A stretch of 53,955 nt of DNA from Fimenecus sp051881455 (GCA_051881455.1 JBJEPX010000034.1:1-53955); one strand, 5' to 3'. Numbered from the stretch's first letter, positions 26,042-35,615 are shown. Program-made: numbers and translations. Notes: generated from the sequence alone by a model not told the origin.

Positions 26042-27529
26042 ATGAGAAAAACGGTTAGTTGTTTTTTGGCGATTATTATGTTGCTTTCCTGTATTTCCGT
26101 CAGCGCATATGCGGTTAATGCTCCGAAACAGGGAGAAATGTGGCTGGGAAGTGCAGAGGTAACCCATTTTGACCCGTCTGTTGCGGTGGATACATCAAAT
26201 TTACCCATGAACTCCGCAAAATTTTTCTCCTCAGGCGCAGATGATATGTATAATTTCTATTCATATCTTAACTCTGCACAAAAGGATGTTTATAACGCAG
26301 TTCTCAATGCAGGAGTGGCAACGGAAACTACTGCCCAACTGTCGTCCGTAATTGAATGTGACGCAGGAGTGGATGAAAATAATTATCTCGTGATTCCCGA
26401 CGAAACACAAATTGAGATGTATGCGGCGGTAATAGGCGGTATTTCCGCTGTTTGCGATGACCACCCCGAAATATTCTGGATAAACGGCTTCGGTTACAGT
26501 ATGTCATACGGCTACTCGTCAAACGGCGACGGTACATACCATTTGTATATCAGCAAAATAAATATTACATATAAACTTAAAACCTCTGCATATGCGGATA
26601 TAAGCGTTGTTCAGGATTATTACAGCAGAATGATGGCGGCAGTTGACGCCTTTAAGGTAAACGGAGATACAAGATACGAAAGGTTAAAGAGCATACATGA
26701 CCAAATTGTAAAGTCCGTTCAGTATGACAGCACATCTACCTGCGCCACGGCGCATGAGCCTACAAGCGTGTTCCTTGACCCCTATACTCCCGTGTGCGAG
26801 GGTTATGCGGAAGCTTTGAAAATTCTTTGCAACCGTGAAAAAATCCCCTGTGTTATCATTGTGGGCGATGCCGGAGGCGGCGGTCATGCATGGAACTATG
26901 TAAAAATGGAGGATAATAAGTGGTATGCGGTTGATACGACATGGGACGACCCGGTGGGTAACTCAGCAGACGGCGTATATTACGACTTTTTCCTTGTAGG
27001 TTCACAGGCGACTAACTGGTATTTCGATAGGAATACCACCACCTTTGAAGACGAACATACTCCCACAGGTCAAAGATATATAACCGATGTCTTTTCACTT
27101 ACATATCCAACTCTTAACACAACCTCTTATTCCCCGATGCTGATAAACAAAAATTCAGGTGCAACGGTGAAGAAAGCTGAAAAGCTTGTGTTTATTGAAA
27201 AGGACGGAGTATTTTCGACCTCGTTTGTGGCACCATACGGTTATTCCATAGCAACAAGCGGACTTACAACGGGCGGTACACTTACCGTTAAAAAGGCTTC
27301 AACGGTTACCGATACATATACTCTTGTCCGCCGCGGCGATGTTGACGTATCAAATACCGTAACGGCCGCCGATACGGATATCATAAGGCAAGTTACAAAT
27401 GCAAACTATAAGCTCCAAAGCGGCACTGCAAATTATTATGCCGCCGATATGAACGGTGACGGCGCAGTTGATGCATATGACGTAATCGCCCACGATTTGT
27501 ATGTGAACGATATGTTAAAGTACAATTGA
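26042..27529 (+). CDS. Secreted transglutaminase-domain protein with C-terminal dockerin-like repeats
   Basis: About 495 residues. The ATG at 26042 is taken; a GTG two codons upstream is equally in frame behind AAAAGGG. A Sec signal peptide ends near SAYA. The transglutaminase core has Cys in TPVCEGYAEALK (about 251), His in GGGHAWNYV (about 280) and Asp in WYAVDTTWDDP (about 295). The C-terminus holds two calcium-loop/helix repeats (GDVDVSNTVTAADTDII and ADMNGDGAVDAYDVI), a type I dockerin pattern. It could dock onto a cohesin scaffold or simply bind calcium. No cohesin gene is in the window. Confidence 0.8.
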   Translation: MRKTVSCFLAIIMLLSCISVSAYAVNAPKQGEMWLGSAEVTHFDPSVAVDTSNLPMNSAKFFSSGADDMYNFYSYLNSAQKDVYNAVLNAGVATETTAQLSSVIECDAGVDENNYLVIPDETQIEMYAAVIGGISAVCDDHPEIFWINGFGYSMSYGYSSNGDGTYHLYISKINITYKLKTSAYADISVVQDYYSRMMAAVDAFKVNGDTRYERLKSIHDQIVKSVQYDSTSTCATAHEPTSVFLDPYTPVCEGYAEALKILCNREKIPCVIIVGDAGGGGHAWNYVKMEDNKWYAVDTTWDDPVGNSADGVYYDFFLVGSQATNWYFDRNTTTFEDEHTPTGQRYITDVFSLTYPTLNTTSYSPMLINKNSGATVKKAEKLVFIEKDGVFSTSFVAPYGYSIATSGLTTGGTLTVKKASTVTDTYTLVRRGDVDVSNTVTAADTDIIRQVTNANYKLQSGTANYYAADMNGDGAVDAYDVIAHDLYVNDMLKYN

Positions 27530-27546
27530 ATCATCATTAGCAACAT

Positions 27547-27576
27547 CAGCCCCTTGTTCTTTTGAGCAGGGGGCTG
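27547..27576 (+). terminator. Weak terminator after the dockerin-transglutaminase gene
   Basis: CAGCCCCTTG and CAGGGGGCTG can pair around a TTCTTTTGAG loop. The T tract is poor, so termination strength is doubtful. Confidence 0.45.
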
Positions 27577-27637
27577 TTGTGTTAGGAATTCAAAATTACG
27601 AAAATATGAATTGTTTGTAAATACTTTAACCAAAAGA

Positions 27638-27694
27638 TTGACTGACAGTCATTTTGTGCTATAATTGCGTAGTGTAAAAACTGACTGTCAGTCA
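27638..27694 (+). promoter_or_regulatory. TetR/MMPL operon promoter with two identical operators
   Basis: Promoter TTGACT (27638-27643), 16-bp spacer, TATAAT (27660-27665). Two 13-bp palindromes, TGACTGACAGTCA (27639-27651) and TGACTGTCAGTCA (27682-27694), flank the -10, one overlapping the -35 and one just downstream of the start point. They differ only at the central base, with 43 bp between centres. These are the probable binding sites of the TetR encoded next. Confidence 0.85.
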
Positions 27695-27730
27695 TTTTTC
27701 AAAATCCAAATAGGGAAAAGAAGTGTGAAT

Positions 27731-28345
27731 ATGGATAAAATACTGCAAAAGAAAAACGAAAAGTACCAAAATTTGATTTCCGCCGCCTTCGATTTGTTTG
27801 AAAACAACGGCATTTCAGCGGTGTCAATCGATGATATTGTAAAAAAAGCAGGCGTGGCAAAGGGTACATTTTATTTGTATTTTAAGGATAAATTCGATTT
27901 AATATCAAAGCTGATTCTTGAAAAAGCGGCGGAATATATGAATTTAACCTCTGGAATTCCCGATATAAAAAATGACGAGGATTTTGACCGATGTATAAAA
28001 AAATACATTGATTTGCTTGTGGAATTTCTTGAAAAAAATAAGACTCTTACACTTCTTATTGACAAAAATGTGCATATCTGTGTCAATGCAGTAATAGAAA
28101 ACAGAGAGGGAATGGTTAAAGAGCTCTATGACAAAATACTGTCATATTTTGAAGGCCTTGGCTTTTCCTCACAGGAAATTTCAATAAAAATGTACTTGTG
28201 CATTGATTTAATAGTTTCTTCGTGCTGCAACGCCATTTTGCGCGGCAAGCCGTATTCCCTCAACGAGGTTAAGCCTCATCTTTACGATATTGTAGTTATG
28301 AGCATTTACGGTGCAGAGCAGGCAAGAAAACAAGAAAGCTTATAA
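27731..28345 (+). CDS. TetR/AcrR-family repressor controlling the MMPL exporter operon
   Basis: 204 residues from the ATG at 27731, preceded by AAAAGAAG; longer in-frame starts would lie across the promoter and operators. The N-terminal helix-turn-helix (SIDDIVKKAGVAKGTFYLYF, about 34-53) is typical. The C-terminal ligand domain is divergent. It is the first gene of the unit, 24 bp before the exporter, and two perfect palindromes overlap its promoter, so it should repress itself and the exporter until an inducer binds. Confidence 0.9.
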   Translation: MDKILQKKNEKYQNLISAAFDLFENNGISAVSIDDIVKKAGVAKGTFYLYFKDKFDLISKLILEKAAEYMNLTSGIPDIKNDEDFDRCIKKYIDLLVEFLEKNKTLTLLIDKNVHICVNAVIENREGMVKELYDKILSYFEGLGFSSQEISIKMYLCIDLIVSSCCNAILRGKPYSLNEVKPHLYDIVVMSIYGAEQARKQESL

Positions 28346-28369
28346 ACGGTATGAAACAGGTGAGTTTGT

Positions 28370-30505
28370 ATGATTAAAAAAATAGCAAAGTGGGAGGCGT
28401 GCCACCCGAAAATCGTGGTGACGATTGCCGTTCTGCTTTTGATTCCGTCCATCATAGGATTTCTCTGCACGGGCGTCAATTACGATATTCTGTCGTATTT
28501 GCCTGAGGATTTGGAGTCTGTACAGGGAAACCAAGTGCTGGACCAAACCTTTCACAATGCGGGAATGTCCATAGTAATTGTGGAGGATATGCCCACGAAA
28601 TACACCGTGGCACTCAAAGAGGAAATTGCTAAGGTTGAGGGTGTCAGCACGGTGCTTTGGGTAGATGATTTGGCGGGCTCGACAACGCCTGTGGAAATAC
28701 TGCCTGATATGATTCGGGAAATTTTTTACAGTGCCGACGGCGATAAAACCATGATGCTGGTGCAGTATGACAGCACGGATTCCACTGACGATATTTTGGG
28801 CGCTGTGAAGCAAATCAAAAAGCTTTGTAACGAAAAGACTTTCATCAGCGGGATGTCCGCCATTACGGAGGACACCAAGGAAATTGCCGATAAGCAAGCG
28901 CCCGTTTATGTGACGGTTGCCGTTTTATTGGCGCTCGTAATTATGTCCTTCATGATGGAATCGTGGATTTTGCCGTTGGTCATTTTAATGGCGCTGGGTA
29001 TGGCGATTCTCTACAATATGGGCACAAACTTCTTTTTGGGCGAGATTTCGTTTATCACACAGGCAATCGCGGCGGTTTTGCAGTTGGGCGTCACAATGGA
29101 CTACTCCATTTTCTTAATGGACCGCTACACCGAGGAACGCGCAAAATATGCCGACCGCACAGACGCTATGGCGGTGGCGGTTTCCAAATCCTTTACGGCG
29201 CTTATCGGCAGTTCGCTTACTACGGTATTCGGGTTTGTTGCATTGTGCTTTATGCAGTTGAGTTTGGGCTTTGACCTCGGGTTTGTTATGGCAAAGGGCG
29301 TTGTGTTCGGGATTTTAACCGTGATTTTGGTCCTGCCCGAATTGATTTTGCTGTTTGAAGAACACATCAACAAATATAAACATCGCAGTATTATCCCCTC
29401 TTTGAAAGGTGTAAACCGTTTCGTGTTCAAACACAAAAAAGTGTTTGCCGTGCTGTTTGTGCTTTTGTTAATTCCGAGTTACATTGTGCAGAACAATGCC
29501 GATGTCTATTATAATATGGATAAGGCTCTGCCCGACCATTTGATTTCCATTCAGGGCTTAAACACCTTAAAAGAAGATTTTAATATGGCAACTACACAGT
29601 TTGTAATTGTGGACGATACAATTCCCGCAGGTAAACTTATGCAAATGGAAGACGAAATAGAAAATTTGGACGGCATTGCCTCGGTACTTGCCTACAATAC
29701 AATTTTAGGGCCTGCTATCCCTGACAACATTATGCCCGATGCGGTTTTGGAAATTTGCAAAAAAGACGGCAAGCAAATGATTATGGTCAACTCCGAATAC
29801 GGCGCGGCGACGGATGAATTAAACACACAACTGACGCAAATGGAGCAAGTTGTAAAGCGGTATGACGAAAACGCACTGATTACAGGCGAGGGCGCGCTGA
29901 CCAAGGATTTGATTACCACCACCGACCGTGACTTTGTGGTCACCAGCATTCTGTCGATTGCGGCAATATTCATTCTGATAGCCATATGCTTTAAATCCGT
30001 TTCCCTGCCGATACTTTTGGTGCTTTCCATTGAGCTTGCTATTTGGATTAACCTCTCTTTTGCAACGCTGATGGGCACGGAAATCTCGTTCGTTTCGCCT
30101 ACGGTTATCAACTGCGTACAGCTTGGTGCAACGGTGGATTATGCCATTCTGCTGACTACGCGTTTCCGCGAGGAATTACAGCTCGGACGGCCGAAAAAAG
30201 ACGCTATCTTAAACGCCATGGACGCGGCGGAACGCTCCATTTTGCAAAGCGCGTCCGTGTTCTTCGCCGCAACCTTCGGGGTGTATATGATTTGTGACAT
30301 TTCCTTAATTAAGGGCATTTGCGCACTGCTCGCCCGCGGCTCGGTAATCAGCGCACTTGTAATTGTATTCTTTTTAAGTCCGCTTCTGTATTTGTGTGAA
30401 GGCGCAATCAACAAAACCACATACAGCTGGCGGGAAAATAAAAAATTCCGATTCAAGCGAAATAAATCCAAACAAAATCAAAGTGAGGTGCATCAGGATG
30501 CGTAA
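28370..30505 (+). CDS. MMPL/RND-family membrane transporter
   Basis: 711 residues with the duplicated RND/MMPL layout: an N-terminal helix, an extracytoplasmic domain (about 40-160), five to six membrane helices (about 170-340), then a second helix (about 360), extracytoplasmic domain and helix bundle (about 525-680). The repeated TMDYSIFLMDRYTEER / TVDYAILLTTRFREE segments carry the proton-relay Asp of each half. The family exports lipids, drugs or peptides using the proton gradient. The lipoprotein gene overlaps its 3' end by 8 bp, suggesting a two-part exporter. Confidence 0.85.
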   Translation: MIKKIAKWEACHPKIVVTIAVLLLIPSIIGFLCTGVNYDILSYLPEDLESVQGNQVLDQTFHNAGMSIVIVEDMPTKYTVALKEEIAKVEGVSTVLWVDDLAGSTTPVEILPDMIREIFYSADGDKTMMLVQYDSTDSTDDILGAVKQIKKLCNEKTFISGMSAITEDTKEIADKQAPVYVTVAVLLALVIMSFMMESWILPLVILMALGMAILYNMGTNFFLGEISFITQAIAAVLQLGVTMDYSIFLMDRYTEERAKYADRTDAMAVAVSKSFTALIGSSLTTVFGFVALCFMQLSLGFDLGFVMAKGVVFGILTVILVLPELILLFEEHINKYKHRSIIPSLKGVNRFVFKHKKVFAVLFVLLLIPSYIVQNNADVYYNMDKALPDHLISIQGLNTLKEDFNMATTQFVIVDDTIPAGKLMQMEDEIENLDGIASVLAYNTILGPAIPDNIMPDAVLEICKKDGKQMIMVNSEYGAATDELNTQLTQMEQVVKRYDENALITGEGALTKDLITTTDRDFVVTSILSIAAIFILIAICFKSVSLPILLVLSIELAIWINLSFATLMGTEISFVSPTVINCVQLGATVDYAILLTTRFREELQLGRPKKDAILNAMDAAERSILQSASVFFAATFGVYMICDISLIKGICALLARGSVISALVIVFFLSPLLYLCEGAINKTTYSWRENKKFRFKRNKSKQNQSEVHQDA

Positions 30506-32186
30506 ACAAATATGGATAAAAGCCGTTAGTTCTGTGCTTGCGGGTGCTCTGCTTTGCACATCTTTTGCAGGCTGTCAGAAAAAAACGGTAACGGAAAATC
30601 AGATTTTAGACAGAGAACTGAACGGCACCGAATATGTGCAACAAGAATATTCTGTAATGGCTGAAAGTGCTAAAAAAGAGGAGACCGTGTATATTAATGC
30701 AAAACCCGACGGCACAATCTACAATGTGCAGGTCACGGATTGGTTGCATACCGATACTCCGCAGGTGCGCTTGCAGGATGTCAGCAACTTGGCGGAAATT
30801 CAAAATGTGAAAACCCTGACACAGCCCGTAGTCAAAGACGGTGCGCTATATTGGGATATGGACACCACAGACCTTTATTACAGCGGTGTGTCCGACTCAC
30901 AGCCTCCCGTTACTTTTTCTATAAAGTATTTTTTAGAGGGAGAAGAAGTGTCCGCTGAGGAAATCGCGGGCAAAAAGGGTAATGTTGCTATACAGATTAC
31001 CGTTAATAATTCCTTGAAGAAAAAGATAACCGTTTCGGGCAAGAGTTATGAAATCACCTGCCCAATGCTTTTTGCAGGCGGCACGATTTTACCGGAGGAA
31101 ACCTTTACCAATATTGCCATTGATTACGGCACGGCAATGAGCGACGGCGCAAAGCAGATTGTTTTCTTCACGGGCGTGCCCGGTATCAATGAGAGTTTAG
31201 GGCTGTCGGAATTGAATTTGTCACTTTTAGACAAGGCCATGTATACAAATACCTACACTATCACTGCTTATACCGACTGCTTTGAACTCGGCAACTTGAT
31301 GTTTGCCGTTATCCCGTTTTCGTCTATCGGTGTTTTGGGCAACGGCGGTATGGTGGACAGCATTGACGGCGTGAAAGAAATTCTCACCGATGTTGAAAAA
31401 ATCCAAGCCGCAATGAACGGTTTGGATATGCAAAAAACCATTGATTTGCTGTACGGCGACTCCAATAAGATGGAGGAAATTATGGGCGTAGTCACCGAAG
31501 CCACAAAGATTTACAGTGAAAATGAAAAAATGCTGAAAGTGCTCGGAAGTTATATGACCGAGGAAAATATGGCAAAGCTCGACAAACTTGTAACAGACCT
31601 CAACAATACTGATTTGGAAGCCGTTTCTTCAACTTTGAGCGATCCGCAGATGCAGTTGCTGTTAAAGCTGTTGCCGAAACTGTCCGAAAGTCTTTCGGAC
31701 ATCGCGGTGCTCGCGGACGATTTGAACGATGTTATGCCCATTTATGAAAGTCTTGCGAAAGATATGGAGGACCCCGAAATTCAAAAATCCATTGAAAATC
31801 TGCCGCAGACTTTAGAACAGTTAAATCATATTGTCTCCGTTCTTGAAAAAAATCAAGAATTGTTGGAAAATCTCGGTGCGCTGGCAAGCGATGATAAAGC
31901 GGCGCAAATTGAAGTGCTTGTGGATACCGCCGAAAAATATTCCGGTTCCGTAAAGCTCTCCGAATCGCAAACGCAAGTGTTGGCTGAACGCGTGAAAGCT
32001 TGGCTCAATTACGGCAACGAATATGACGTTTTCACAAAGAAAACCGCGCAAATGACATCTTCGGTGCTGTTTACCTATAAAACCGACGGTATTTCCGTGC
32101 CTGAAACGGTTGAAACCTCAGAAACCGCACCCGAAGAAGCCGAGGAAAATAAATTCATCGCTTGGGTAAAAGGATTATTTTCCTGA
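30498..32186 (+). CDS. Exporter-associated lipoprotein with helical repeat region
   Basis: 562 residues from the ATG 30498-30500, chosen because it follows GTGAGGTG/CAGGA and gives a lipoprotein signal peptide ending FAGC (Cys about residue 20). An extracytoplasmic beta-rich region (about 30-290) is followed by an extended helical region (about 310-500) with Leu/Ala heptads such as LSESLSDIAVLADDLNDV, reminiscent of YhgE/Pip-type proteins. It has a charged Glu/Thr-rich tail. It is coupled to the MMPL gene and probably acts as its surface partner; no named family is certain. Confidence 0.75.
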   Translation: MRKQIWIKAVSSVLAGALLCTSFAGCQKKTVTENQILDRELNGTEYVQQEYSVMAESAKKEETVYINAKPDGTIYNVQVTDWLHTDTPQVRLQDVSNLAEIQNVKTLTQPVVKDGALYWDMDTTDLYYSGVSDSQPPVTFSIKYFLEGEEVSAEEIAGKKGNVAIQITVNNSLKKKITVSGKSYEITCPMLFAGGTILPEETFTNIAIDYGTAMSDGAKQIVFFTGVPGINESLGLSELNLSLLDKAMYTNTYTITAYTDCFELGNLMFAVIPFSSIGVLGNGGMVDSIDGVKEILTDVEKIQAAMNGLDMQKTIDLLYGDSNKMEEIMGVVTEATKIYSENEKMLKVLGSYMTEENMAKLDKLVTDLNNTDLEAVSSTLSDPQMQLLLKLLPKLSESLSDIAVLADDLNDVMPIYESLAKDMEDPEIQKSIENLPQTLEQLNHIVSVLEKNQELLENLGALASDDKAAQIEVLVDTAEKYSGSVKLSESQTQVLAERVKAWLNYGNEYDVFTKKTAQMTSSVLFTYKTDGISVPETVETSETAPEEAEENKFIAWVKGLFS

Positions 32187-32211
32187 TACGCACGGAATAC
32201 AGATAAAAATA

Positions 32212-32239
32212 CACCCGCTGAAACTGAATTCAGCGGGTG
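32212..32239. terminator. Bidirectional terminator between the lipoprotein and YczE-like genes
   Basis: 11-bp arms CACCCGCTGAA (32212-32222) and TTCAGCGGGTG (32229-32239) between convergent genes. Confidence 0.8.
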
Positions 32240-32246
32240 CAACTTT

Positions 32247-32918
32247 TCACTCTTTTGTCAAAATCTTATTCAGCGGCTTTTGCAATCTTTTTTGGAAGAA
32301 TTTAACCGTCTGCCCCGTGAGCAGTGCGGCAATCACCGTGCCCTCTCGCATGCCGACGATTTTGCCCTTGAAAAATAACAGGGAAAGCATCAATGCAAGC
32401 ACCACGCAGGATATGTCAAAGGCAATTTTCACATTGCCGAAGGTGAAATGCGTTTTGTCGGAAATCGCTTTAACAAACGCTTCCCCCGAATTCATAATCA
32501 CATCGGCAATCACCGCCAAAGCAATACCGAAGCCGAGAATAGCTGTCCCCGCAAACACCGACAGTAAGCGAACGGGGTAAAAATCCGCGGGAATAAATCC
32601 CGCCAGCCACATACCGAAATCCGTAAACCACCCGAACAGCACGGAAAGGGGTATTTGTAAAAGCTGTATAAGCTTAAACTGCTTTCGGAGAATGAGAATT
32701 TGCCCCAAAATCAAAACGCAGTTCCATAAAATCAACCAAGTGCCGAGGGACAATACTGGAAATTTCAAACTGACTACATTGGCCACCGACGAAATCGGGG
32801 AAACACCCAGACCGCCACGTTTGGTAACGGCAACTCCGAGCCCCGAAAAAAACAGCCCGATAATAAATAACACATACCGTTTTACAGTTTCCTTTTGCAT
32901 TTTAATCAACCATACCAC
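32247..32918 (-). CDS. YczE/YitT-like integral membrane protein
   Basis: 223 residues with about five to six membrane helices. The N-terminal LFFSGLGVAVTKRGGLGVSPISS motif is characteristic of the YczE/YyaS group. Function is poorly defined; some relatives are linked to drug or metabolite export. An ATG six codons in is an alternative start with no better ribosome binding site. It is divergent from a TetR gene 169 bp away, so shared control is possible. Confidence 0.75.
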   Translation of the reverse strand: MVWLIKMQKETVKRYVLFIIGLFFSGLGVAVTKRGGLGVSPISSVANVVSLKFPVLSLGTWLILWNCVLILGQILILRKQFKLIQLLQIPLSVLFGWFTDFGMWLAGFIPADFYPVRLLSVFAGTAILGFGIALAVIADVIMNSGEAFVKAISDKTHFTFGNVKIAFDISCVVLALMLSLLFFKGKIVGMREGTVIAALLTGQTVKFFQKRLQKPLNKILTKE

Positions 32919-33012
32919 ACCCTACTTAATAATTCAAACAAGGAGTATCTTATATTAACGGATAAAAGTAAAAAAAGCGATCCGAAATTTGCCGGAAACT
33001 TGAAATTTTCCC

Positions 33013-33042
33013 TTTACAAACTATTCAGAAATATCGTATAAT
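33013..33042 (+). promoter_or_regulatory. Promoter of the second TetR gene
   Basis: TTTACA (33013-33018), 18-bp spacer, TATAAT (33037-33042), about 45 bp upstream of the start codon. Confidence 0.7.
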
Positions 33043-33087
33043 ATCTCGTGTAAATAGCTATATACCAATTGGGAAAGTGATGAAAAA

Positions 33088-33669
33088 ATGTCCGAAATTA
33101 CCAAACGGGCTTTGGCGCAGTCGTTAAAAAATTTATTGGCAAAAAAGCCTCTGAACAAAATCACAATCAGCGATATTGCCGAGGACTGCGGCATCAACCG
33201 TATGACCTTTTATTACCATTTTAAGGATATTTACGACCTCGCGGAATGGACTTGCATCGACGAAACGAAAAAAGTCCTCGACGGCAAGAAAACATACGAC
33301 ACTTGGCAGGAGGGCCTTTTAAATATCTTCCACTCTGTGCTGGAAAACAAGCCACTCGTTTTAAATGTGTACCGCTGTATCAACCGCGAACAGTTAGAGT
33401 TGGGGTTAAACCCGTTGGTATCCGGCCTACTGCTGTCTGTTATCGACGAAAAATCCGCCGGTCTGCACGTGTTGGAAAGCGATAAAAAATTCATTGCGGA
33501 TTTTTATGAATACGCCTTTGTCGGCGTGATGATGAATTGGATTCAAAACGGTATGCAGGAATCCCCCGAGGTATTGGTCAATAAAATCAGCATCTTGCTT
33601 CACGGAAATTTTGCAAAAGCCTTACAAGATTTCTCCACGGGAAAAAATACATCAAAACCGGCCGATTGA
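33088..33669 (+). CDS. TetR/AcrR-family regulator (DhaS-like)
   Basis: 193 residues. The N-terminal helix-turn-helix (TISDIAEDCGINRMTFYYHFKDIYDL, split here as helix 2-3 with recognition helix INRMTFYYHF) and the C-terminal TetR_C-type domain match the DhaS-like subgroup. Located between a divergent YczE-like gene and oleate hydratase, it is the natural candidate regulator of either. No clear palindromic operator was found. Confidence 0.85.
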   Translation: MSEITKRALAQSLKNLLAKKPLNKITISDIAEDCGINRMTFYYHFKDIYDLAEWTCIDETKKVLDGKKTYDTWQEGLLNIFHSVLENKPLVLNVYRCINREQLELGLNPLVSGLLLSVIDEKSAGLHVLESDKKFIADFYEYAFVGVMMNWIQNGMQESPEVLVNKISILLHGNFAKALQDFSTGKNTSKPAD

Positions 33670-33689
33670 TAAATTTTTTTACAAATTTT

Positions 33690-33718
33690 CCGTCCTGATA
33701 AAACTTTTATCAGGACGG
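33690..33718 (+). terminator. Terminator after the second TetR gene
   Basis: 14-bp arms CCGTCCTGATAAAA (33690-33703) and TTTTATCAGGACGG (33705-33718), followed by ATTTTC. Confidence 0.8.
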
Positions 33719-33730
33719 ATTTTCTGTTTA

Positions 33731-33759
33731 TTGTGCAAATGCGCCGCTGTAAGTATAAT
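33731..33759 (+). promoter_or_regulatory. Oleate hydratase promoter
   Basis: TTGTGC (33731-33736), 17-bp spacer, TATAAT (33754-33759), followed by a TAGGAGG ribosome binding site before the ATG. Confidence 0.7.
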
Positions 33760-33791
33760 GAAAACAGAAGATATTTTTAGGAGGTTTTCTT

Positions 33792-35585
33792 ATGTATTAT
33801 GCAGCAGGTACTTATGAAGCATTTGCACACCCCGAAAAGCCGAAGGACGTAGATAAAAAATCTGCGTATATCATCGGCACCGGTCTTGCAGGACTTACGG
33901 CGGCGTTCTATCTTGTCCGCGACGGACAGATGAAAGGAGAACATATTCATCTCCTGGAAAAGTTAGAACTTGCCGGCGGAAGTTGTGACGGCCGCAAGGA
34001 CATCACCAAGGGCTTTTATATGCGCGGCGGACGGGAAATGGACAACCACTTTGAAGTAATGTGGGATATGTTCCGCGATGTCCCCTCGCTTGAAAATCCT
34101 GATGTTTCTGTATTAGACGAATACTATTGGCTCAACAAGCATGACCCGAACTACTCGCTGTGCCGCGCCTCCGTTAACCGCGGTGAAGACGCGCACACCG
34201 ACAAGAAGTTTGGCTTAGACAGGGAGTCGGCGCTTGCCCTTTCGCAACTATTCATCACGCCGGAAAAAGCTTTGGAGGGCAAGAAAATCTCCGAGGTATT
34301 GCCGGATTCTTTCTGGGACACAAATTTCTGGCTTTATTGGCAAACAATGTTTGCTTTCCAGCGTTGGTCAAGCGCTTTGGAAATGAAGCGCTATCTTTGC
34401 CGCTATGTGCACCACATTGACGGTCTGCCCGATTTCAGCGCGCTTCGTTTTACAAAGTACAATCAGTATGAAAGTCTGATTCTGCCGCTTGTGAAATATT
34501 TGGAAGCCCACGGCGTCAAAGTCGAATACGGTATGGATGTGAAGAATGTTATCATTGACACCGTCGGCGACAAAAAGATTGCCAAGCAGATTGTGTATGT
34601 AAAAGACGGCACCGAGCAGACCATTGATTTGATTGAAGACGACCTTGTATTCATCACCAACGGCTGTTGCACCGACACCTCCTGCTACGGCGACCAAACG
34701 CACGCACCCGACCTTTCCATCATCCGAAACGGCGGCGGCGAATCGTGGGATATGTGGAAAAACATTGCCAAACAGGCAAAGCACGGTGAATTCGGTAATC
34801 CCGACGCATTTTGCAGTGATGTTGAAGCAACCAACTGGATGAGTGCGACGGTTGCAACCTCCAACGAGGAAATTATTCAGCATATCATCAAAATCTGCAA
34901 GCGTGACCCCCGCGAGGGCAAGGTCACGACAGGCGGCATTGTCACCGTAAAGGACAGCACCGAAAATTGGTATCTGTCATGGACAATCAACCGTCAGCCG
35001 CAGTTTAAATCGCAGGATAAGGACACTGTTTTGGTTTGGCTGTATGCGCTCAGCACCAACAAGGAAGGCAATTATGTAAAGAAAGCCATGCGTGACTGTA
35101 CGGGTGAGGAAGTTTGCCGTGAATGGCTGTATCATATCGGTATTCCCGAATCGGAAATTGATGACCTCGCCAAAAATGCCTGCAACACGACGACCTGTTT
35201 TATGCCGTACATCAACGCATTCTTCCAGCCGAGAAAGAACGAGGACCGTCCGCATGTTGTGCCCGACGGCGCTGTGAACTTTGCTTTCCTCGGGCAGTTT
35301 GCCGAAACACCCCGCGACACGATTTTCACCATTGAATACTCTATGCGCACGGGTATGGAATCCGTCTATACCCTTCTTGACATAGACCGCGGCGTGCCGG
35401 AGGTTTGGGGCAGTAAATATGATGTGCGCGAGCTTTTGCGCGCGTGCTACTACGCCATTGATAAAAAACCGATTACGGAAATCAAGCTTTCTTTGGCGGA
35501 AAGAGAATTGGTAAAAGTTGCCTTAAAGAAAATTAAGGGAACGGATATTGAAATCCTGTTACAAGAAAGCGGACTGATTGAGTAA
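33792..35585 (+). CDS. ohyA: Oleate hydratase (FAD-dependent, MCRA family)
   Basis: 597 residues, full length. The FAD-binding Rossmann motif YIIGTGLAGLTAAFYL (about 27-42) and the diagnostic GGREMDNHFE segment (about 79-88), containing the conserved active-site Glu, define the family formerly called myosin-cross-reactive antigen. It adds water to the cis-9 double bond of oleic or linoleic acid to give 10-hydroxy fatty acids, detoxifying unsaturated fatty acids. It has its own promoter and terminator; a TetR regulator precedes it. Confidence 0.95.
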   Translation: MYYAAGTYEAFAHPEKPKDVDKKSAYIIGTGLAGLTAAFYLVRDGQMKGEHIHLLEKLELAGGSCDGRKDITKGFYMRGGREMDNHFEVMWDMFRDVPSLENPDVSVLDEYYWLNKHDPNYSLCRASVNRGEDAHTDKKFGLDRESALALSQLFITPEKALEGKKISEVLPDSFWDTNFWLYWQTMFAFQRWSSALEMKRYLCRYVHHIDGLPDFSALRFTKYNQYESLILPLVKYLEAHGVKVEYGMDVKNVIIDTVGDKKIAKQIVYVKDGTEQTIDLIEDDLVFITNGCCTDTSCYGDQTHAPDLSIIRNGGGESWDMWKNIAKQAKHGEFGNPDAFCSDVEATNWMSATVATSNEEIIQHIIKICKRDPREGKVTTGGIVTVKDSTENWYLSWTINRQPQFKSQDKDTVLVWLYALSTNKEGNYVKKAMRDCTGEEVCREWLYHIGIPESEIDDLAKNACNTTTCFMPYINAFFQPRKNEDRPHVVPDGAVNFAFLGQFAETPRDTIFTIEYSMRTGMESVYTLLDIDRGVPEVWGSKYDVRELLRACYYAIDKKPITEIKLSLAERELVKVALKKIKGTDIEILLQESGLIE

Positions 35586-35615
35586 TCATATGTTCTGTCT
35601 TTAAATAGAATTCGG

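Noticed and set aside
28340..28897. Minus-strand frame of 185 codons
   Set aside because: Entirely antisense to the MMPL transporter, whose domains and motifs are unmistakable.
34368..34883. Minus-strand frame of 171 codons
   Set aside because: Antisense to oleate hydratase.
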